NCBI GenBank assembly: GCA_015179125.1
Contig: WHVA01000306.1
Span: forward strand, 1 to 64,000
Direction of reading: 5' to 3'
Length of the DNA: 64,000 nucleotides
Source of the DNA: Gautieria morchelliformis
Taxonomy: Eukaryota > Basidiomycota > Agaricomycetes > Gomphales > Gomphaceae
The notes beneath the pieces were generated by a model. That model worked only from the letters and a program-made list of their open reading frames with translations, ran no database searches and had not been told where the DNA came from. The position numbers and the translations under genes were made by a program. Below, in pieces: positions 57,509 through 64,000 of the stretch (position 1 is its first letter; the number at the start of each line of letters is the position of its first letter).

Positions 57509-60500
57509 ATGGCTTCTCGCACGGAGTCTAGTGGGTGGTCATATGGGGGAAGTGGGTCCATATGGCAAGGTAACAATTCTCCCTTGCCGCGGCGTAGCTT
57601 TGACCACGACGACCCAACCTGGCGCGGTTGGCAAAGTGCCACCGAACATAGTCACGAATCTAAACGTGTAGACCAGCGACCTCCCTCCGTCCCCTCCCCT
57701 TTGCAGCCACCCGATTCTGACTCAAACACTCTTTATATGGGCAACCTCGAGCCGTGGATGGATCACGAATACGCCAGTCAAGTCGTTCGCTTGATGGGTT
57801 GGGATCGTTCCTCTACAGCCAGCATCAATCAGAACAGCCCAGTTACGATCAAAATTCCACCAGCCCCTCCTGACGCTATGCCACAACCCAACAACCCCGG
57901 GTATTGTCTGCTCACCTTCCCAAGTGCAGCACAGGCGGCTAGTGTACTCGCGTCTTTGCATTCTGGTAATAACAAGGATCCTGCCTCTGCTCCTCTCCTG
58001 ATGCCCAATTCGTCGAGGCCATTCAACCTCGAGTGGGCTAGCCCCTCGCACTTCCCCCCTGCGAGCACAGGGGCAGTGTTTGGAGGGTCCTCCCAGAACG
58101 CACCCGTCTTCAACGGTGCCGCCATCCAGCCTGGGTCTACGACTCCTAGTCAAGGGCCGCAACGCGAGTTCTCCATTTTCGTCGGCGATCTCGCCCCCGA
58201 AACGTCCAACTCGGATCTGGTGGCGGTCTTTAGGAATCCGGTCCTGGGACTTCGAAACGATAAGTAGGGGTAATTCTCATCATGCGTGTAAATGCTGTAT
58301 GTCTGACTTGCCCTCAGGGGGCCTAAACGCGTAGACTCATTCGATAGTTGCAAATCCGCAAAGATCATGCTAGACCCTGCGACGGGTGTCAGTAGAGGCT
58401 ATGGCTTTGTCCGGTAAGTCATACATTTCGAAACATCATATCACCACGCATATATTGGTTTTCCCATCCGCGCCATAAGAATCTAGAATTGGGGTCACCA
58501 TAGAATCCGGACTAACGATTGCCTTCTTTGGTTTCCAGGTTCACCGACGAGGCTGACCAACAACGTGCACTCAGGGAGATGAACGGCCTCTACTGTCTTT
58601 CGCGTCCAAGTGTTCAACGTCTCCTTCCTGTATTACCAAACACTCACCTGAGCTTTTATAGTGCGCGTTTCTTCTGCAACAGCCAAGTTCAAGCCAAACC
58701 CAGCTACGACCATTCCCACCCACCCAGCCTCCGCCCCCTCAGCCCCCCTGAATCTTATCACTAAGGTCTCAACACCGGAAGGGGCTGATGAGGCTGGTAG
58801 CAGCGGTGCCAATAGCAGCAGAGCTCCCAGCCTCGTGACGAGCGTATCGTCGCCGGTGGCAGCAGCTTCTTCTGCTAATTCATCTACCGGCATGGGTAGT
58901 TTTCCCAGCTCGTCCTCTATGTCTAGTCAGCCACCTCCATATTCCGGTCAAACTACGATACTTGGCACAAACGGGAGTGGAGCTGCGCTAAATGGTGGAG
59001 GTGGTGGTGCACTAAATAGAGGAGATGGCGTGTATGATGAAGCATGGACGCATCAGGCGCAGGCCAGAGCGATACTGGGTAACCTGATCGGTCCGAATGG
59101 AGAGCAGCTCACGAGCACTGACCCTTATAATACGACGGTGTGTTGTGCGTCCTTTGTGGTGGTTAGAACCAGACTGATGTATGCGCCTCGCTAGGTGTTC
59201 GTTGGGGGCCTGTCACCGCTTATTTCCGAGGAAACCTTGAGGACATTCTTTGCTCCGTTTGGCGACATACATTATGTACGCTTTCTTTTGTCTCTTGGTT
59301 GTCGACATTTTGCTCATAATATTCGTTGAATTTATTTCTCCACTTTTATGGTCGGTACTCTAATTGCAGGTTAAGGTACCTCTCGGAAAACATTGTGGTT
59401 TCGTCCAGTTTGTTCGCAAGGCAGATGCAGAGCGTGCCATTGAGCGCATGCAGGGATTTCCTATCGGCGGTAGTAGGATCAGATTGAGCTGGGGGCGAAG
59501 CCAATGTGAGTGTATTCTCTTAGGCTTTGCCTATACCGCCCTTATTGTCCCTACTTATTTTCGCAGATAAAGCCGCTCAGGCAGCTGCGCAGGCAGCACA
59601 AGCAGCTCAGGCAGAACAGGTAGCCAGATTCACTGCTGCTGCTGCCGCCGCCGCCGCCGTGAACGCACAAAATCCATCCTCAGTACATATAACGCCTGAC
59701 CAAGCTTTGCAGCTCCTTCAAAGTATTAACTATAACGTGACCACTGTGCCATCTTCTCTGTCCGGCGACGGGGCGCCAGGTTTTTCAGCTCCATCACCGT
59801 TCAACAATGGTAATGTTCGCCGTGGAAGCGCATTCAGTTCATCCGACAACCACGAATTTACCAATCCTGTCCTGCCGTCCGAGCAAGCACAGCATTCTAC
59901 GTTCTCGCCTTTCTCCCCCGCTTCCAACACATTCACAGGTGGTGATGAGCACCAGCGACAGTACCCATTGATGACACCTTCTCCCTCTCAACCACTCCCT
60001 CATCCATCGCGAAATTATGCACCTGGATTCGGCAGCTCTTCTGTCCATTATAGTGACACTCATTCGCCTCACTCCTCCTCCACAGAGTCGTCCTCCGGAT
60101 CGAGCAGTGTTCGTTTCTCCGGCATCGGCAGTGGAAGCAGTGGATTTCCCAGCGCGGCGTTCCTCGAAAATCCGAGCGGCTCGTTTCAGGTCAACGACCT
60201 TCTGCGTCGTGACTCGCAGGCTCTTCATCCGCGTGTCTCCTCGTCTTCTTCGCACCCCCAAGAATCATCGTCAATCAGGACGACACCTCCCCGACTTCAA
60301 CAAAGACAGCAGAGTCATACTGGTCTTCATTTGAGAGACGATACCACCGGCAGCGAGTTCATGCACGACCTTAATGGCACCCTTGCAAGCCTCGACTTGG
60401 GAGAGCGATACCCTCGCGCTGCCATCGGCAGCGAGATGTTGACGAAAGATGGGTATACTGGAGAAACCAGGCCTCTGAGCAAGTCTATTTCAGCGCCGCT

Positions 60501-60555
60501 GAACTCGTTTGTGAATCCTAGGCCTAAATCAGGAGGTTCGCCTGACAGCACGTGA
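57509..60555 (+). CDS. CSX1/NAM8/TIA1-like RNA-binding protein with three RRMs
   Basis: It starts MASRTESSGWSYGGSG. RRM1 begins NTLYMGNLEPWMD (about residue 73) with a long insert. RRM2 is EFSIFVGDLAPETSN..., continuing over two introns into SCKSAKIMLDPATGVSRGYGFVR and FTDEADQQRALREMNG. RRM3 is VFVGGLSPLISEETLRTFFAPFGDIHY plus VKVPLGKHCGFVQFVRKADAE. The RNP1 motifs (GYGFVRF, CGFVQF) and RNP2 motifs (LYMGNL, IFVGDL, VFVGGL) are intact. An Ala/Gln-rich stretch (AAQAAAQAAQAAQA) and a Ser/Pro-rich tail follow, ending at 60555. Introns include about 58262-58317, 58412-58540, 58610-58660 and ones near 59140-59195, 59278-59368 and 59505-59567. Relatives act in mRNA stability and 5'-splice-site choice. 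Domain calls are secure, the exact orthologue less so. Confidence 0.9.
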
Positions 60556-62191
60556 AGAGTTGAGGTCGCCGCTTATGTCGCCACCATTCTTGAAAAGCTG
60601 TCACGCACGCTCTTGGATATAGGAACTACCCCTCTTCGGAAATTCTTCCAATAGACCTTTTGTCATCCTTGGATCATTCATACGCTATAATCAAGACGAT
60701 CTCGCAACGCACCCCGCCTTAATTGGCGTCATTACATCCGTAATGCACTGTTTCACGCAGAACATTTGGGTTTTCTCCACTCATTTCTCGTTTCTTCTTT
60801 TGCAAACCATCCTAGTACTAGCAATGCATTTTGTCGTTCGTCACTCGCAGTTATGTACGCCCTTCATTGTCGCTTCGTTTTTGACCCGTTTATCGTCATG
60901 TACACACCTGACTGTTGTTTGAGCTTCCCCCTCAGTGTCTAGTCCACGGATATGCCTTTGTTTCCAGATTCTATGTGAATAGGATTTCACCCCGACTCTA
61001 AGGAAAATGCAGACTACATCTCGATGTTCAATTGTTTCCGTCCCGGTATAAATATTACATAACACCTATTTGACCGCATAACACCGATCGATCCCTGAAT
61101 TTCCTCAGATGAGATGATAAGTTAGGGACTCGGGGCGGGTGTTTGATCTGAACTTCTTTTCCCATCAAACTCGATTGTTTACCTGCTGCGGAATTGAAAC
61201 GATTAACACGCCGCTTTTGTTCTCAAACAGTTAACCCGTCGCTATCATAGGATCTTTCTTCCATTGTGCCATTCATCAGAAGTGAAGGCCAAGAAAATCT
61301 TTATGAATACTTAGAGATAATCATTTCTGGACCTACAGTATATAGCAAAAATTTGTTTATTGATCCATCATCGCCGTCCCACTAGACCCAGTGAAACTCT
61401 AGCCAGATAATATTCAGTGTGCAGTCTAAATGAGTGCAGTCTAGTCTAAATGACTCCCCGTATGCCCGATGTCGCCAGATAACTGAGACTATACCAACTG
61501 AGCGAAAACATAGATCGATACTTTGTACACAGTACAAATTGCATGATCAGAAGAGACTGGTCACAATATCCGGGCAGCGTATCAGTACTCTATCCGCGGG
61601 CCCATATAGCTCATGACATCACCTCTGAATTAGTACTCGAGGACACAGTAAGCCGAAGGTATCTTAATTAGGATCGGTATGTGCAGAGAGTACTTACATG
61701 AGTTTGTGAAAGGAGAGTCGGGTACGTCTCAGACCTCAATTTTTGGTCTTCGATTCCCACTTGTTGACCCTCGAATAACGATACTATATAGAAGAGTGAA
61801 GCAACTAGTAAGTAGTCGAGGGTCTTTATGAATTTATTAAATGAGAAATTTGGAAGAGTGTGTTGTTAGCTTTGGACTGGCGAAAGGTGTGCTCAATGCC
61901 TCTTTGAAGCATGTGCTGCTTAACGATACTGTACCATGGTCAAGGAAAATCCTGCTTTTACGGCCGTCGCGCGTATGTTTGTCAGCGAATGCCGGCGCGG
62001 AATTCAGCAGTTTTCTAAGATCAGAATAAGCAGAGAGTATGGGTAGGGCGCTGCCGCTTTCCGGTATCAGTGAACATTGAAACATTGGATATTTGTCAGA
62101 TAGTCTCTGCAGTGTACATGGTTTAGGTTGGTCGGAACGTATAAAAGACACCCAACGTATCTAGAAACCGACCACTTAGGCTCAATGGCTT
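60556..62191. other. Intergenic region, no gene seen
   Basis: It covers the 3' side of the RNA-binding gene (to about 61000) and the 3' side of the hydrolase gene. A small duplication lies at 61423-61452 (GTGCAGTCTAAATGA, GTGCAGTCTAGTCTAAATGA). The 104-codon minus frame at 61837-62151 has no family features. Confidence 0.45.
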
Positions 62192-63475
62192 TCACAAGTA
62201 TTTCTTGATCCATGTGACTGTTTCCGCGAAGCAACCTTCCTTTCCAGCTTTCACCGTCGGGTTGTTCTGTCCGATCACCGTTCAGTTTCAGTGCATGTTC
62301 CGAGAAAAAGACACTCAGTTCTGACCATATCGCCTCTCACCTGTGCCAATCAAAAAACGAACCACAATGAGCAAAACTGCCACTCATTTGCATTGGACTT
62401 ACTGCAAATCCATGGTTGCATCCGTCCCAATGGACTCTTTTGTACCCAGGCGCGTACTTTCCATCTCCAAGTAACTTATCAGCAATGGCACAGGACTCCG
62501 CCGGGAATTGTTGATCATTGTCGCACGAGTTGATCAGGAGAGGGGCCTTCGATTGGGCGAAGAGTTTCTCAAGGTCTCCAGGCATCTGGAGCAAGGACGC
62601 GTGTGCAACAGCACCGACCTTGATCACATTGTCTTGCGCGAGATTGACAACATACTTGCCTATTCGCGATTTTCAGAAGTCTGAGATTAGTCCCACTGGC
62701 ATGCCATGACGCACCGCCGAAGCAGTAACCAGTAGCGCTGAACTCAGTGATGCCACGACCTTTAAGTTCCGTGATCACAGCATCTAGGAGAGGACGCGTG
62801 ACCTGTTCATTGTGTTTTCCAATCCAACCCATGAGGTCGAAGGTAGCCTGACCAACAAGACTCAGTAATTCGGGGAGTGCCAAAGACTATCATGCTTACA
62901 CTGCCCAAGGTTGCTGCCGGGACTGGATCCCCTTCGAAATAGTCGATCATATAGGTCTGCAAGCATTCAAACATAAATCAGGATAGCCCACACCCACTAG
63001 TGTTTCAGTCGTGTACTTGCCTGAAGCCCATTAGCGGCAAAATCGTCGGCCTGATGATGGCAAGTCAAACAGAGAGATAATCTTCCTTGGCACAACATAC
63101 CATTAACTTGAGGCAGGTACATAAATCATACTGTGATACTCTTGCGATATGGATCATGGTGCAAACTTACCTTTCCGTTGTTGAGGGACACGCCGAGAGC
63201 ATCTGTTGCAATCAAGACAATTAAACCATGGTGGCCATCAGACTCTGAGCGATTTGACCTGGAAGGAATAACAACGCTTTGTCTTTCGCATATTCTCCAG
63301 TAGGGATCGCCACGTATACTTCGACTCCGCCAAGTTTCTCGAATTTTCCGGTTGGTGTACCTATTGTCGATGATGAGGATTGCTCAGTGCACAAGGAAAG
63401 AGCATAAATGACATGCGCCTTGCCTTCGTGACGCACGCCAGATATACAGTCGGGACACAAAGTGGGGGCACTCAT
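62192..63475 (-). CDS. Dienelactone hydrolase family protein
   Basis: The alpha/beta-hydrolase starts at 63475 (MSAPTLCPDCISGVRHEG) and ends TWIKKYL at 62192, with several short introns. Segments in order: GVEVYVAIPTGEYAKDKALLFLP, DALGVSLNNGK, LQADDFAANGFQTYMIDYFEGDPVP, LLDAVITELKGRG, FSATGYCFGG with the nucleophilic Cys (about 62725), NSCDNDQQFPAES with the catalytic Asp (about 62500), and WDGCNHGFAV with the catalytic His (about 62415). The Cys-Asp-His triad and DDFAANG/FEGDP motifs are those of cytosolic dienelactone hydrolases, which open lactone rings in aromatic catabolism. Many fungal members have unproven substrates. Confidence 0.9.
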
Positions 63476-64000
63476 CGTGGAATATGCTAGAGATGCAATA
63501 TCATTCCATTGGGTTAAATATGACCAAACCGGACAGTTAAATCCGATTATATGTTATTCCGTATCAAGTCGGTACTCGTCGCATCAGCTAGCTGCCTTGC
63601 CCCGCAGGTTTCACGTGATCCCGAACACATCAGGCCTGAGTCAGGCGGTCGGCATTCCTTAAGTATGACTTTCCTCCCCGCGTGAGGAATTCGAGAAGGC
63701 ATAATATTATACTTATCCCAGGAATACCAATTGTTCACACCACCAAAAATAAGTACAGTACCGGAGTTGAACGTTGAACATTGGCATTAATCTTAGAATG
63801 GTGTTTCACGCTTGCGTTTTCGTGGCGTTTTCGTCGATATTTTCACGACGTTTTTGAGGCGTTTTCGGAAAATGCCCTAGAAAAACGTGAGTTGCAAAAG
63901 CGCCGCCGGAGGCCCTTTCGCCGCGTTTTTGATCGCATTTTCCATGGCGTTTTTCAGGCAATAGAAAGTTCCCTTACGTGTATTATATAATCAATGTAAC
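63476..64000. repeat. Terminal intergenic region with degenerate GCGTTTTC repeats
   Basis: From about 63810 to 63960 the core CGTTTT(C/T) recurs about eight times at spacings near 10-30 bp, both as GCGTTTT and as its complement (AAAACG, AAAAGCG). The short open frame over it is a by-product of this composition. Confidence 0.5.

Overview
The window looks like chromosomal DNA from a mushroom-forming basidiomycete (Agaricomycetes). Its genes are intron-rich with short GT..AG introns of about 50-75 bp. It holds DUF6533 membrane proteins and a BTB protein of the type common in Agaricales, an NF1/IRA RasGAP, a three-RRM CSX1/NAM8-like protein, and many chromovirus (Ty3/gypsy) LTR retrotransposons. 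The left half (1-29 kb) is a nest of mobile elements. The right half (29.6-63.5 kb) is mostly host genes.

Left half. An old gypsy element (B, minus strand, protease and RT remnants at 22124-22550 and 4461-4812) is split by a 17.3-kb Ty3/gypsy element (A, 4813-22118, minus strand, TSD TTGTG on both sides). Element A is itself hit by an A+T-rich 8048-bp element inside gag (12471-20518, TSD ATA) and by a solo LTR of another family inside its right LTR (21417-21953). A third LTR family (C, TGTCATGAC..CTTGACA) appears as a 3' LTR with a polypurine tract (3189-4460) and as a solo LTR (22556-23569, TSD GCAGG). A second copy of A enters from the left edge (1-1361).

The 8-kb element is the most unusual object. 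It has 647-bp terminal direct repeats whose outer ends form a short inverted repeat (GG[A/G]GGATGTT). It carries a Harbinger-like DDE transposase fused to a C-terminal chromodomain, a PD-(D/E)XK-like nuclease, a second possibly related protein, a tandem-repeat coiled-coil protein and a tRNA-like sequence. A truncated single copy of the direct repeat sits at 27190-27683.

LTR families A and C both carry an extra gene antisense to the retroelement, just inside the 3' LTR. It encodes a protein with a double cysteine knuckle (Cx2Cx6C..Cx2Cx4C type).

The 23.6-29 kb interval is A+T-rich and holds a CACTG-ended foldback MITE, a broken fungal DDE transposase gene, a 1-kb TA-flanked element, and decayed pieces of a FAS2 ketosynthase gene and a DnaJ-type chaperone gene.

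Right half. A tandem triplicate of DUF6533 genes (29781-36400) is followed by a BTB protein (37774-38981), an unrecognised coiled-coil protein (40004-43349), the 10-kb NF1/IRA RasGAP gene (43556-53672), an EVE-domain (THYN1-like) protein (54931-56246), a CSX1/NAM8-like RNA-binding protein (57509-60555) and a dienelactone hydrolase (62192-63475).
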